Notes: generated by a model not told the origin, from the sequence alone. A DNA stretch of 64,000 nucleotides from Paracoccus sp. TOH (GCF_030388245.1 NZ_CP098360.1:1200501-1264500); one strand, 5' to 3'. Positions 35,694 to 45,227 are shown, counted from the first letter of the stretch. Numbers and translations are program-made.

Positions 35694-36325
35694 TCCGCGT
35701 ATCCCTGATCGCGCTCGCCCTCTGGGCCGCACCCGCTGCGGCCCAGGAGGTGACGCCGGAGAGCATCCCGCGCGGCCAGCAGGACTATCACGCCGCCGCC
35801 GCCGGCCGCTATCGTCTGGACCCGGCGCATTCGGCGGTGCAGGCCCGCGTGCCGCATATGGGCTTTTCGGTCAGCCTGTTCCGCTTCGGCGCCGTTTCGG
35901 GCCAGCTCGACTGGAACCCGGACGACCCGGCGCAAAGCCGGCTGGCGGCCGAGGTGCAGATCGCCTCGATCATGACCCCGGTCGAGGGCTTTGCCGAGAT
36001 CCTGACCGGCCCGGATTACCTGGACAGCGCGGCGAACCCGACCGCGCGCTTCACCGCCGACGGCTTCGCGGCGGAAAGCCCGACCAAGGGCACGGTTTCG
36101 GGCCAGTTGACGCTGCTGGGCAAGACCCGGCCCGCGACGTTCGACGTGACGCTGATCGGCGCGGGCAAGGGCTATACCGGCGACGAAGCCGGCAATCCCA
36201 TCATCCGCGACCTGATCGGCATCCATGCCCGGACCGACATCGACCCGCAGGCCTATGGCATGAACGAGTTCTTCACCGATCCGATCACCATCGAAATCGA
36301 CGCCGAGTTCGCCCGGCAGGAGTAA
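35690..36325 (+). CDS. YceI-family periplasmic lipid-binding protein
   Basis: A 211-residue protein with a signal peptide (residues 1-18, WAAPAAA|QE). The YceI domain runs from YRLDPAHSAVQARVPHMGFS at about residue 39 to the end; YceI proteins are lipocalin-like beta-barrels that bind polyprenyl or other isoprenoid lipids in the periplasm. Coupled by ATGA to the VOC gene and 3 nt before the first GST gene, so it belongs to the HxlR-flanked cluster. Its ligand may be quinone-like, which would fit a quinone/electrophile response, but this is inference. Confidence 0.9.
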   Translation: MIRVSLIALALWAAPAAAQEVTPESIPRGQQDYHAAAAGRYRLDPAHSAVQARVPHMGFSVSLFRFGAVSGQLDWNPDDPAQSRLAAEVQIASIMTPVEGFAEILTGPDYLDSAANPTARFTADGFAAESPTKGTVSGQLTLLGKTRPATFDVTLIGAGKGYTGDEAGNPIIRDLIGIHARTDIDPQAYGMNEFFTDPITIEIDAEFARQE

Positions 36326-36328
36326 GCC

Positions 36329-36961
36329 ATGACATTCGTGATCACGACCTATGACTGGGTGCCGCCCTTTGCCGTGGGCTATGTCCGCGACCTGCGCATC
36401 CGCTGGGCCTGCGAGGAAGCCGGCCTGCCCTATGAGATCGAGACCACCAGCGTGCGCGACAAGACCCCGCAGCATTTCGCCCGCCAGCCTTTCGGCCAGG
36501 TGCCGATCCTGCGCGACGGCCAACTGACGCTGTTCGAAAGCGGCGCGATCCTGCTCTATCTCGGCGAACGTTCCGAGGCGCTGATGCCGCGCGAGGCCGC
36601 CGCGCGGGCCGAGACCCAGCAATGGCTGGTCGCCGCGCTCAACAGCCTCGAGCCGGTGGTGATGGCCATGGCGCTGGCGCGGATCTTCGACCAGGACGCA
36701 AGGGCCGAGGAACTGGCCCTGCCGCGCCTGCAGGAACGCCTGGCGCAACTGGTCCCGGTGCTGAAGGGGCGGGACTTCATCGCCGCCGGCCGCTTCACCA
36801 TCGCCGACATCCTGCTGGCCGATGTGCTGCGCATCGTGGACAGCATGGGCGAGCTGGTGGCCCATCCGGTGCTGGCGGATTATATGAACCGCATCACCGC
36901 GCGCCCGGCCTTCCGGCGCGCCCATGCGGCGCAGGTGGCGCATTTCGCGCAGGCGGCGTGA
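36329..36961 (+). CDS. Glutathione S-transferase (first of two)
   Basis: A 210-residue GST: N-terminal thioredoxin-like domain (residues about 1-82, with the conserved FGQVPILRDGQLTLFESGAI segment, cis-Pro and glutathione-contacting Glu-Ser) and an all-helical C-terminal domain with the GRFTIADILLADV cap. It would conjugate or reduce electrophiles with glutathione. Starts 3 nt after the YceI gene. Its stop overlaps the next GST start by one base (TGATG), and the two GSTs differ strongly, so they are not a recent duplication. Confidence 0.92.
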   Translation: MTFVITTYDWVPPFAVGYVRDLRIRWACEEAGLPYEIETTSVRDKTPQHFARQPFGQVPILRDGQLTLFESGAILLYLGERSEALMPREAAARAETQQWLVAALNSLEPVVMAMALARIFDQDARAEELALPRLQERLAQLVPVLKGRDFIAAGRFTIADILLADVLRIVDSMGELVAHPVLADYMNRITARPAFRRAHAAQVAHFAQAA

Positions 36962-37620
36962 TGCTGACGCTCTATGGCCACCCGTTGTCCTCCTATACGC
37001 AAAAGGTGCTGATCGCGCTTTACGAACTGGGGACGGATTTCGAGTTTCGCCATATCGACCTGGGCAACGGGGGTGACCGGGCGCTGATGCGCTCGGTCGA
37101 ACCCATGGGCCGGATGCCGGCGCTGCGCGAGGGCGATCTGGTGCTGTCGCAAAGCTCGCTGATGATCGAATGGCTGGACCGGCACCATCCCGGGCCGTTG
37201 CGCCTGCTGGACCCGGACCCCGACGCCTCGCTGCCGGCGCGGCAATGGGATCGCTTCCTGGATTTCCAGGTCATGCAGATGATGCAGCAGATCGTCGATG
37301 CCCGCATCTTCATGGCCGAGGGGGCCGAGGAACGGGTCGCCCCCTTCGCCCGCGACAAGCTGGACCTGGCCTATGCGGCGCTCGACCGCCAGCTTGACGG
37401 CCGGGACTGGATCGCGGGCGGCTTCGGCCTGGCCGATTGCGCCGCCATGCCGGCGCTGTTCTATGCCGGCGCCGTCCATCCCTTTGCGGATCATCCGCAC
37501 TTGGCCGGGTATTTCGAGCGGCTGGTGGCGCGGCCCTCGGTCCTGCGGGTGATCGCGGGCGCGCGGCCCTTCTATGGCTGGTTCCCGTTCAAGGACGGGT
37601 TCGCGGCGCGGTTTCTCTAG
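36961..37620 (+). CDS. Glutathione S-transferase (second of two)
   Basis: A 219-residue GST with the thioredoxin-like N-terminus MLTLYGHPLSSYTQKVLIAL, the glutathione site GRMPALREGDLVLSQSSLM and a helical C-terminal domain (DWIAGGFGLADCAAMPALF). Ser-rich N-terminal positions suggest a bacterial beta/zeta-like or theta-like subclass, not resolved here. It ends the HxlR-flanked cluster; valS follows after 60 bp, possibly from its own promoter. Coupled to the first GST by TGATG. Confidence 0.92.
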   Translation: MLTLYGHPLSSYTQKVLIALYELGTDFEFRHIDLGNGGDRALMRSVEPMGRMPALREGDLVLSQSSLMIEWLDRHHPGPLRLLDPDPDASLPARQWDRFLDFQVMQMMQQIVDARIFMAEGAEERVAPFARDKLDLAYAALDRQLDGRDWIAGGFGLADCAAMPALFYAGAVHPFADHPHLAGYFERLVARPSVLRVIAGARPFYGWFPFKDGFAARFL

Positions 37621-37680
37621 CGCCTCTTGGCCTTTCGCCGTGGTTTCGCTATCCCCTTTTCGATTCGAGGGGTAAGCGAC

Positions 37681-40600
37681 ATGGCCATGGACAAGAATTT
37701 CGACGCCGGGACCGCCGAGGCGCGGATCGCGCGGGAATGGGCGGCAAGCAATGCCTTCGCCGCGGGCGCCAATGCGAAACCGGGGGCGGAAAGCTTCTCG
37801 GTGGTGATCCCGCCCCCGAACGTGACCGGCAGCCTGCATATCGGCCACGCGCTGAACAACACGCTGCAGGACATCCTGGTGCGCTGGCACCGGATGCGCG
37901 GCTTCGACACGCTGTGGCAGCCCGGCCAGGACCATGCCGGCATCGCCACCCAGATGGTCGTGGAACGGCGCATGGCCGAACGGCAGGAACCGAACCGCCG
38001 CGAGATCGGCCGCGAGGCCTTCCTGCAGAAGGTCTGGGCCTGGAAGCAGGAATCCGGCCATACCATCATCGAGCAGTTGAAGCGCCTGGGCGCGTCCTGC
38101 GACTGGTCGCGCAATGCCTTCACCATGTCCGGCGCCCCCGGCGCCCCCGCGGGCGAAGAGGGCAATTTCCACGATGCCGTCATCAGGGTCTTCGTGGACA
38201 TGTATGACAAGGGCCTGATCTATCGCGGCAAGCGGCTGGTGAACTGGGACCCGCATTTCGAGACCGCGATCAGCGACCTGGAGGTCGAGAACCGCGAGGT
38301 TCCCGGCCATATGTGGCATTTCAAATATCCGCTGGCCGGCGGCGCGACCTATGAATACGTGGAACGCGACGCGGACGGCAACGTCACCCTGCGCGAGACC
38401 CGCGACTATATCAGCATCGCCACCACCCGCCCCGAGACCATGCTGGGCGACGGCGCCGTGGCCGTGCATCCGGACGACGCGCGCTATGCCCCGATCGTCG
38501 GCAAGCTTTGCGAGATCCCGGTCGGACCCAAGGAGCACCGCCGCCTGATCCCGATCATCACCGACGACTATCCCGACCCGGATTTCGGCTCGGGCGCGGT
38601 CAAGATCACCGGCGCGCATGACTTCAACGACTATGCCGTCGCCATGCGCAATGGCATCCCGCTTTACGCGCTGATGGACGGCAAGGGCCAGATGCGCGCC
38701 GATGGCCTCGGCTATGAGGACAGCGCCGAGATCGCCACCCGCGCCGCCAAGGGCGAGGATGTGGGCGACGTCTCGAACGTGAACCTGGTCCCCGAGGAGC
38801 TGCGCGGCCTCGACCGTTACGAGGCGCGGGCGCGGGTGGTCGAGGCGATCACCGAGGAAGGGCTGGCCGTCACCTATCTGCACAAGTCCCTCGACAAGGA
38901 AACCGGCGCCGAGCATCTGGAGCGCCGCCCGCTGGTCGATGCCAAGCCGATCATGCAGCCCTTCGGCGACCGCTCGGGCGTGGTGATCGAGCCGATGCTG
39001 ACCGATCAGTGGTTCGTGGACACCGCCAAGATCGTCGGCCCGGCGCTGGAAGCGGTGCGCAGCGGCGCGACGAAGATCCTGCCCGAGCAGCATGAAAAGG
39101 TCTATTTCCACTGGCTTGAGAACATCGAGCCCTGGACCATCAGCCGCCAGCTCTGGTGGGGCCACCAGATCCCGGTCTGGTACGGGCTCGACCTGCGGCT
39201 GGAGGGCCAGGTCGAGGACGACCATGACGGCGTGCTGGACGAGGTCGAGATCTTCGCCCTGTTGGAAGAGGGGCTGGTGCATCGCGACGAGATCCACCAC
39301 GCCGCCTCGGGCTTTGCCGAGGTGGCCGAAAAGTTCCGCGATTCCATCGCCGAACTGCCGGTGCCGCTGGAGATGGCCCGCGTGGTCGAGGTCGCAGACC
39401 GCGAGGCCGCTATCGACGCCTTTGCCCAGGGGCTGGCCGATTACAACCTGACGCAGGATCTGACGAAGCTGGTCTATCCGGTCTGGCGCGACCCGGACGT
39501 GCTGGACACCTGGTTTTCGTCGGGCCTCTGGCCGATCGGCACGCTGGGCTGGCCCGAGGATACCGCCGAGCTGCGCAAGTATTTCCCGACCGACGTGCTG
39601 GTGACCGGTTTCGACATCATCTTCTTCTGGGTGGCCCGGATGATGATGATGCAGCTGGCCGTGGTCGGGCAGGTGCCGTTCCGCACCGTCTATGTGCACG
39701 GGCTGGTGCGCGACGAAAAGGGCGCCAAGATGTCGAAGTCGAAAGGCAACGTCATCGACCCGCTGACCCTGATCGACGAATACGGCGCCGACGCGCTGCG
39801 CTTCACCCTGACCAGCATGGCCGCCATGGGCCGCGACCCCAAGCTGGGCCCGAAACATGTCGAGGCGAACCGCAATTTCGTCACCAAGATCTGGAACGCC
39901 ACCCGCTTCGCCGAGATGAACGGCGTCCGCGGCGGCGGTGCGCGGCCCGAGCCGCGCCATGTCGTCAACCGCTGGATCATCGGCGAGCTGGCCCGCATCC
40001 GCCAGGCCACCGACGAGGCGCTGGAGAGCTTCCGCTTCAACGACGCCGCGGCCGGGCTTTACGGCTTCGTCTGGGGCAAGGTCTGCGACTGGTATGTCGA
40101 GTTCTCCAAGCCGCTGTTCGACGGCGAATATCGCGAGGAAACCCAGGCCACCATGGGCTGGGTGCTGGACCAGTGCTACACCCTGCTGCACCCGATCATG
40201 CCCTTCGTGACCGAGGAGCTTTGGGCGCTGACCGGGGAGCGCCGGCGGATGCTGGTGCATGGCGACTGGCCCGCCTATGGCGACGAGCTGATCGACGCCG
40301 AGGCCGACCGGCAGATGAACTGGGTGATCCAGCTCATCGAAAACATCCGCTCGGCCCGCGCCCAGATCGGCGTGCCGGCCGGCGCCCGTCCCGACCTGAT
40401 CGTGACCGAGGCCGACGAGGCGGCGCGGGCGGCGCTGGCCGCCAATGCGCCGCTGATCGAGCGGTTGGCGCGGGTGAACCCCCCGCAGGACGGCGCTATG
40501 GGACCGGGGATGATCTCGGTCGCGGCGCTGGGGGCGAGCTTCGCCCTGCCGGTCGGCGAGATGATCGACGTCAAGGCCGAGACGGCGCGGCTGGAAAAGG

Positions 40601-40773
40601 CGGCCGCCAAGGCCGAGAAGGACGCCTCGGGCCTGCGCGGCCGGTTGGCGAATCCGAAATTCGTCGAGAACGCCGAGCCCGAGGTGATCGAGGAGACCCG
40701 CGAGAAGCTTGCCGCGCTGGAGGACGACCTGCTGCGCATCCGGGCGGCCCTGGCGCAGCTGGCGGCGATGTGA
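37681..40773 (+). CDS. valS: Valyl-tRNA synthetase
   Basis: Charges tRNA-Val; class I synthetase with an editing domain. The 1030-residue protein has HIGH (His53-His56, in [10 protein letters not shown]), the KMSKS loop (Lys683 on, in [12 protein letters not shown]), the editing-domain motif [10 protein letters not shown], and a C-terminal coiled-coil tRNA arm (about 965-1025: [20 protein letters not shown]). It starts at ATG 37681, 60 bp after the GST run. A dispersed repeat copy follows the stop in sense orientation. Assignment is certain. Confidence 0.98.
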   Translation: MAMDKNFDAGTAEARIAREWAASNAFAAGANAKPGAESFSVVIPPPNVTGSLHIGHALNNTLQDILVRWHRMRGFDTLWQPGQDHAGIATQMVVERRMAERQEPNRREIGREAFLQKVWAWKQESGHTIIEQLKRLGASCDWSRNAFTMSGAPGAPAGEEGNFHDAVIRVFVDMYDKGLIYRGKRLVNWDPHFETAISDLEVENREVPGHMWHFKYPLAGGATYEYVERDADGNVTLRETRDYISIATTRPETMLGDGAVAVHPDDARYAPIVGKLCEIPVGPKEHRRLIPIITDDYPDPDFGSGAVKITGAHDFNDYAVAMRNGIPLYALMDGKGQMRADGLGYEDSAEIATRAAKGEDVGDVSNVNLVPEELRGLDRYEARARVVEAITEEGLAVTYLHKSLDKETGAEHLERRPLVDAKPIMQPFGDRSGVVIEPMLTDQWFVDTAKIVGPALEAVRSGATKILPEQHEKVYFHWLENIEPWTISRQLWWGHQIPVWYGLDLRLEGQVEDDHDGVLDEVEIFALLEEGLVHRDEIHHAASGFAEVAEKFRDSIAELPVPLEMARVVEVADREAAIDAFAQGLADYNLTQDLTKLVYPVWRDPDVLDTWFSSGLWPIGTLGWPEDTAELRKYFPTDVLVTGFDIIFFWVARMMMMQLAVVGQVPFRTVYVHGLVRDEKGAKMSKSKGNVIDPLTLIDEYGADALRFTLTSMAAMGRDPKLGPKHVEANRNFVTKIWNATRFAEMNGVRGGGARPEPRHVVNRWIIGELARIRQATDEALESFRFNDAAAGLYGFVWGKVCDWYVEFSKPLFDGEYREETQATMGWVLDQCYTLLHPIMPFVTEELWALTGERRRMLVHGDWPAYGDELIDAEADRQMNWVIQLIENIRSARAQIGVPAGARPDLIVTEADEAARAALAANAPLIERLARVNPPQDGAMGPGMISVAALGASFALPVGEMIDVKAETARLEKAAAKAEKDASGLRGRLANPKFVENAEPEVIEETREKLAALEDDLLRIRAALAQLAAM

Positions 40774-40812
40774 CCCCAGGCCTTGGCGCCCCGGCCGGTG
40801 GCGCGGTCGCAT

Positions 40813-40829
40813 GGGTATTTGGAAAACGG
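40813..40829 (+). repeat. Dispersed intergenic repeat, copy 3
   Basis: Exact GGGTATTTGGAAAACGG followed by TGAA, preceded by GTCGCAT as in copies 6 and 7. It begins 39 nt after the valS stop, sense to valS, between convergent valS and the CbiX gene. Confidence 0.85.
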
Positions 40830-40835
40830 TGAAGA

Positions 40836-41534
40836 TCAGGGCCGCTCGGACAGGGCGGCCCTGATGCTTTCGGCGATCATCGCCGGAACCTCCGGGGCAA
40901 GGCCGAGCGGGGGCAGCACCAGACCGCGGAAGCCGGCCTCGGCCAGGGCCGCGGGCAGGTCGTCGGTGACATGCTCGGCCCGGGTGGCGAAAAGCGGCAG
41001 GCAGATCGTCTGCGCCGGCAGGTCGCGGGCGGCGTCGGCAAGGAAGGGCGTTTCCTCGATGAAGCCGCAGCTGGCGGCGGCGACATGGGGGGCGAGGCTG
41101 GCCGCCATCCGCCGTGCCGCTTCGGCGGGCGCGCGCGAGCGGCCGGAGCCATGGGCGGCGAGCAGAAGATGGGTTTGCGCGGGCGGCCAGCCCTGCGCCT
41201 CGGCGGCCTTGGCGATCAGCCCGAGGCAGAGCGCCGGCAGGCGCGGGTCGCTGCCGAAGGGCGGCAGGATGCGGGCATTCGGCGCGCCGGCCAGCCGCAG
41301 GCGGCGGGGCAGTTCGCTGCGGGTGAACCAGCCCGCCGCCATGAACAGCGGATAGATCAGCGTCTCGTTCTCGGCCAGGTCCAGCGCGCCGGGCATGGCC
41401 AGCGTCGCGCCCCGGACCTGCGCATCGGCGACATGGATGCGGGCGGCCAGCGCCTCGATGGCCTGCTGCTGCGGGGCCGGGTCGCCGGGCTGGCCATGGG
41501 CGACGATCAGGACCTGGGGCAGCGCCCTATGCAC
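40836..41534 (-). CDS. CbiX/sirohydrochlorin cobaltochelatase-like protein
   Basis: A 232-residue protein of the CbiX/SirB chelatase superfamily, with two half-domains: IVAHGQPGDP at the N-terminus and LLAAHGSGRSRAPAEAAR in the second half, the AHGS(G/R) motif carrying the metal-inserting His. These enzymes insert Co or Fe into sirohydrochlorin for cobalamin, sirohaem or haem. No cob or cys gene is adjacent. It overlaps the preceding DUF4202 gene by 8 bp (41527-41534), implying coupling. The metal and porphyrinoid used are not determined. Confidence 0.85.
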   Translation of the reverse strand: MHRALPQVLIVAHGQPGDPAPQQQAIEALAARIHVADAQVRGATLAMPGALDLAENETLIYPLFMAAGWFTRSELPRRLRLAGAPNARILPPFGSDPRLPALCLGLIAKAAEAQGWPPAQTHLLLAAHGSGRSRAPAEAARRMAASLAPHVAAASCGFIEETPFLADAARDLPAQTICLPLFATRAEHVTDDLPAALAEAGFRGLVLPPLGLAPEVPAMIAESIRAALSERP

Positions 41535-42090
41535 GGAAGGCGGCGGCGAAGGGTTCGGGGATGGCGAATTCCTGCAGCGCCCGGGTGCGGGCCATGGCAG
41601 ACATCTTGCGTGCGGTCTTTTCCACGATGCGCTGCAATTCGTCCGGGTCGCGGCCTTCGGCGAAGGGGCCCATATACCAGCGGATGAAGGTGAAGCAGGC
41701 GACGTCCTCCAGTGCCTGCACCTCGTCGTCGCGCTTGATGCCCTGCTTGGTCAGCATTTTCCCGGCATGGACGACGTCCGCTTCGGCATAGCCGGCCTCG
41801 CGCATGATGCCGTCGATGCGGGCGGCGTGGCGGCGGCCCTGTTCGGTGCGCCAGGCCAGGTAGCCGGCGCGGTCCATCGGATAGGCGTCGCGGGGCAGTT
41901 GCCAGCGTTCCACATGCTGGCCCCGGCAGGCGATGCGCAGGGCATCCGAGGCATCGGGATAGAGTGCCTGCTGCTCGGCCGTCATGCGCTGGCCGTAGAG
42001 CAGCGCCTCGGGCCGGCCCTCGGGGTCCAGGTGCGGGTCGGCGGCATTGGCCTTGTCGATGGCGTCGAAAGCGGTCTGAAGGCGGGTCAT
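41527..42090 (-). CDS. DUF4202 family protein
   Basis: A 187-residue protein of the DUF4202 family: HxxR-type segments HVERWQLPRDAYPMDRAGYL and RRHAARIDGIM, then KMLTKQGIKRDDEVQALEDVACFTFI. These proteins are often near sulphate-assimilation or tetrapyrrole genes and resemble HD-domain-like folds; no activity is proven. The start is ATG 42090, with GAGAGG at a good distance; an upstream in-frame ATG is less likely. The 8-bp overlap with the CbiX gene suggests a linked function around sirohydrochlorin, which is inference. Confidence 0.82.
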   Translation of the reverse strand: MTRLQTAFDAIDKANAADPHLDPEGRPEALLYGQRMTAEQQALYPDASDALRIACRGQHVERWQLPRDAYPMDRAGYLAWRTEQGRRHAARIDGIMREAGYAEADVVHAGKMLTKQGIKRDDEVQALEDVACFTFIRWYMGPFAEGRDPDELQRIVEKTARKMSAMARTRALQEFAIPEPFAAAFRA

Positions 42091-42178
42091 GATATCCTCT
42101 CTTTGCGCCATCATGCCGCAGCGGCGCGTCGCGTCAACGCGGATTGCCGCGGCCTGGGAAGGCGACTAGGCTGCCGAC

Positions 42179-42688
42179 ATGGCATGGGGCGAATTCATCC
42201 TGGCGCTGGCGGTCTTCCTGGGCTCGCATGTGATTCCGGCGCGGTTCCGCGGGCCGCTGGTCGCGGCGCTGGGGCGGCGGGGCTATGTCATCGGCTACAG
42301 CCTGCTGTCGCTGGCGCTGCTTTATTGGCTGATCCTGGCGTCCGGGCGGGCGCCCTATGTCGAGTTATGGCCGCAATGGCCTTGGATGCGCTGGCTGGTG
42401 AATATCGCCATGCCCGTCGCGGTGCTGGTGGCGGCGGTCGGCGGCATGGCGGGGCTGATGGCGGGCTTTGCCCTGTGGGGCGCGGCGCATCTGGTCGCGA
42501 ACGGAGACCTGGCGCATGTCATCCTGTTCGGTCTGTTGCTGGCCTATGCGCTGTTCGGACTGGCGCTCGGCCTGCGCCGCGGCGCGGCGATGCATCCGAC
42601 CTGGCCGCGGCTGGCCTTGGCGGTGCTGGTCTGGCTGGCGCTGTATCTTCTGCATCCGCTGGTGATCGGGGTCAGCCCCCAGCCCTAG
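42179..42688 (+). CDS. nnrU: NnrU family membrane protein
   Basis: A 169-residue integral membrane protein with about five spans. The opening WGEFILALAVFLGSHVIPARF and the central WGAAHLVANGDLAHVILF are the NnrU family pattern. NnrU is linked to nitric oxide reductase activity and denitrification in some Rhodobacterales, but relatives also occur in non-denitrifiers with unknown roles; some are similar to isomerases of carotenoid or chlorophyll metabolism. It stands alone here and its 3' end overlaps the convergent flavoprotein gene by 17 bp. Confidence 0.85.
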   Translation: MAWGEFILALAVFLGSHVIPARFRGPLVAALGRRGYVIGYSLLSLALLYWLILASGRAPYVELWPQWPWMRWLVNIAMPVAVLVAAVGGMAGLMAGFALWGAAHLVANGDLAHVILFGLLLAYALFGLALGLRRGAAMHPTWPRLALAVLVWLALYLLHPLVIGVSPQP

Positions 42689-43691
42689 GATCGGGCGGTC
42701 TGAAGCCCTCGGGGATGCGGTCGCGACCGTCCAGGATCAGGTCGGCCAGCATCACCGCGCAGGCCGGCGCCATGGCAAGGCCGATCTTGAAGCCACCATT
42801 GGCGACGTAATGGTCCGGCCGTCCGGGCCAGGCGCCGACCAGCGGCGCACGGGATCTGGCGCGCGGCCGGATGCCGGCCCAGCGGTCCACCACCGGCGCA
42901 TCGCCAAGTGCCGGGCAAAGCGCGCGCGCCTTGTCGATCAGCGCCTCGAGCTGCGCGTCGGTGGCCGTGTCCATGACGTCGCGTTCCGAGGTCGAGCCGA
43001 TGGCCACCGTGCCGTCGGCATGGGGCACGATATGGACCCCGTCGGCAAAGACCTGCGGTGCGTCGGCGGCGGAAAACGCCAGCAGCGCCGACTGCCCCTT
43101 GACGCCGCTGCCGCCAAAGGGCGCCAGTCCCGCGACGCCGGTGGCCCAGATCGCCGGGGCGTCCGGGGCGGGCTGCCCCTCGACGATCTCGCCGCCCCGG
43201 GCGCGGATGGCGGCGGCCAGCGCGGCGCCGGCCCGGCGCGGGCTGATCCGCGCCGTCAGCCGGTCCACCAGCCACAGGCCCGAGGGCGAGGCCGGCACCA
43301 GCAGCCCCTGCGGCGCATCGGTGAGTTCCATCCCCGCCCAGCCCGGCCAATGCGCGCCGGCGGCCGCGATGCGCTCGGCCATGCGCGGCGCGGCGCCTTC
43401 GGGCACCGGCTGGATGCGGCCGCTGCGGGCATAGCCGGGATCCACGCCGCCCGCCGCCGCCACTTCGGCCCACCAGTCCGCTGCCGCGACCAGGGCATCG
43501 AGTTGCACCTGTTTCTTAGCGTTCCAGTTTTCCGGCGCATGCGGCGCCAGTGCGCCGACATGCCCGCCCGAGGCGCCGGCGCCGATCCGCGCCGTTTCGA
43601 ACACCCGCACGCGGGCGCCCCGCCGCACCAGTTCCCATGCGCAGGCGAGGCCGAAGACACCCGCGCCCGCCACCGTGATTCCGCTTGCCAT
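42672..43691 (-). CDS. FAD-dependent oxidoreductase, DAO fold; candidate stand-alone MnmC(o)
   Basis: A 339-residue D-amino-acid-oxidase-fold flavoprotein. FAD motif VAGAGVFGLACAWELVRRGA at residues 6-25, GASGGHVGALAPHAPENW after the second strand (G-A-S-G-x3-G-A-L-x-P is also seen in MnmC oxidase domains), and the C-terminal VANGGFKIGLAMAP FAD-contact segment. Family members include glycine oxidase, DadA and the MnmC C-terminal domain. Because the divergent neighbour (48 bp away) encodes the matching MnmC methyltransferase domain, I favour a split MnmC. A glycine/sarcosine oxidase remains possible. Confidence 0.6.
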   Translation of the reverse strand: MASGITVAGAGVFGLACAWELVRRGARVRVFETARIGAGASGGHVGALAPHAPENWNAKKQVQLDALVAAADWWAEVAAAGGVDPGYARSGRIQPVPEGAAPRMAERIAAAGAHWPGWAGMELTDAPQGLLVPASPSGLWLVDRLTARISPRRAGAALAAAIRARGGEIVEGQPAPDAPAIWATGVAGLAPFGGSGVKGQSALLAFSAADAPQVFADGVHIVPHADGTVAIGSTSERDVMDTATDAQLEALIDKARALCPALGDAPVVDRWAGIRPRARSRAPLVGAWPGRPDHYVANGGFKIGLAMAPACAVMLADLILDGRDRIPEGFRPPDPRAGG

Positions 43692-43738
43692 TCCGCCGCC
43701 CCTTGCCGCATTTGCCTGCAAAAGAGGAGTTAGCGCGG

Positions 43739-44395
43739 ATGAATGAGCGCGACCAGAGCAGCGCCGACCTGGACTGGCGCGAGGGGGCGATCCCGGTCTC
43801 GCGTCGTTTCGACGACCCCTATTTCAGCCTCAGCGGCGGGCTGGAGGAGACGCGGCATGTCTTTCTGGCCGGCAACGACCTGCCGGCGCGGCTGCGGCCC
43901 GGCTTCCATGTCGCCGAACTGGGCTTCGGCACCGGGCTGAACCTGCTGGCGCTGGCGCAGGTCGTCACGGTGCCGGTCCGCTTCACCAGCTTCGAGGCCT
44001 TCCCGATGAGCCTGGACGAACTGGCCCGCGCCCATGCCGCCTTCCCGGAACTGGCGCCGCTGGCGGATCAGTTGCGCGCCGGCTGGCCGCAACGCCGCCT
44101 GTCCGTGGGCCTGGTCGAGGCCGAGATCATCGAGGCCGATGCCCGCCAGGCGCTGCCCGGCTGGGACGGCCGCGCTGATGCCTGGTTCCTGGACGGGTTT
44201 TCCCCTGCCAAGAACCCGGAGCTTTGGGGCGAGGCGCTGATGGCCGAGGTGGCCCGTCACACCGCACCGGGCGGCACATTCGCCACCTATACGGCGGCCG
44301 GCCATGTGCGCCGGGCGCTGGCGGCGGCAGGGTTCGCGGTGACGCGCGCGCCCGGCTTCGCGGGCAAGCGCCACATGAGCTGTGGCCGGCTCTAG
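43739..44395 (+). CDS. tRNA (mnm5s2U34) methyltransferase MnmD-type (DUF752)
   Basis: A 218-residue protein matching the MnmC methyltransferase domain alone: ELGFGTGLNLLAL SAM motif (about 59-71), FEAFPMSLDELARA, and the catalytic-region segment DAWFLDGFSPAKNPELW. MnmC(m) completes 5-methylaminomethyl-2-thiouridine at the tRNA wobble base. In E. coli it is fused to the FAD oxidase domain; here the flavoprotein gene is divergent, 48 bp away. GAGGAG is 9 nt upstream of the ATG. Stand-alone MnmD occurs in other bacteria. Confidence 0.88.
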   Translation: MNERDQSSADLDWREGAIPVSRRFDDPYFSLSGGLEETRHVFLAGNDLPARLRPGFHVAELGFGTGLNLLALAQVVTVPVRFTSFEAFPMSLDELARAHAAFPELAPLADQLRAGWPQRRLSVGLVEAEIIEADARQALPGWDGRADAWFLDGFSPAKNPELWGEALMAEVARHTAPGGTFATYTAAGHVRRALAAAGFAVTRAPGFAGKRHMSCGRL

Positions 44396-44406
44396 CGCCG
44401 GCCGTT

Positions 44407-45126
44407 CTAGCGTCGGACCGGCGGGATGCGGCTTGGCGGATAGTCGATCGGCGCATGGGGCGGCCGGCCCTGGGTGCGGCGCCAGAAGGCCGGGCCGCCG
44501 CGGCGCAGGAACAGCGGCACGGCCAGCACGATGCCGGCGACGAAGCCCGCCGCATGGGCGATATAGGCCACGCCGTCATCGGCCATGCTGGCGGTCGAGA
44601 GCAACTGCAACCCGAACCAGGCCAAGAGCAGCACCCAGGCGGGAATGGTGAAGCGGCGGATGATGACGATGATGATGGCGATCACGTCGACGCGGGCGCG
44701 CGGGAACATCAGCAGGTAGCCGCCCATCACCCCGGCGATGGCGCCCGAGGCGCCGACCATGGGAATGCCGCTCATCGGCTCGGCGGCGATCTGCCCTGCC
44801 GCCGCCGCCAGTCCGCAGGCGAGATAGAAGACCAGGAAGCCGGCATGGCCCATCTGGTCCTCGAGATTGTCGCCGAAGACCCACAGGAACAGCATGTTGC
44901 CGGCGATATGCATGATCCCGGCATGCAGGAACATGTGCGTGACCAGACCCCAGAGCCATTCGCCATGCATGATCGCGACCGGATACAGCGCCAGCCGGTC
45001 CCAGAGCCCGACCTGGCCGCCGGCCCAGGGCATGGTGACCAGGAACAGGACCAGGTTCAGGAAGATCAGCCCGGTGGTGACATAGGGCGTGCGTTCGGAT
45101 GGGTTGTGATCGCGGATCGGGAACAT
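44407..45126 (-). CDS. Rhomboid family intramembrane serine protease
   Basis: A 239-residue membrane protein with six or seven spans. The rhomboid dyad is present: Ser127 in VGASGAIAG and His191 in IAHAAGFVAG. The conserved HMFLHAGIMHIAGNMLFLWVF (HxxxN region) lies at about 70-90, and the Pro-rich N-terminus MFPIRDHNPSERTPY is typical of the alphaproteobacterial type. Rhomboids cleave within membrane segments; the substrate is unknown. Convergent with the MnmD-type gene (11 bp between stops) and divergent from gabT. Confidence 0.93.
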   Translation of the reverse strand: MFPIRDHNPSERTPYVTTGLIFLNLVLFLVTMPWAGGQVGLWDRLALYPVAIMHGEWLWGLVTHMFLHAGIMHIAGNMLFLWVFGDNLEDQMGHAGFLVFYLACGLAAAAGQIAAEPMSGIPMVGASGAIAGVMGGYLLMFPRARVDVIAIIIVIIRRFTIPAWVLLLAWFGLQLLSTASMADDGVAYIAHAAGFVAGIVLAVPLFLRRGGPAFWRRTQGRPPHAPIDYPPSRIPPVRR

Positions 45127-45227
45127 GGGCTCAGCCTGAAGCATCGCATGGGCGCGCGCAAGCGGCCCTGTTCGGATCGCCGGACCGCGTATAGCATCGA
45201 CCCCGAATCGTATCCGAGGAGGGGCCG

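Noticed and set aside
36880..40812. 1310-codon minus-strand open frame opposite valS
   Set aside because: It is the mirror of the valS coding frame in GC-rich DNA; its predicted protein has no recognisable domain, and valS on the plus strand is certain.
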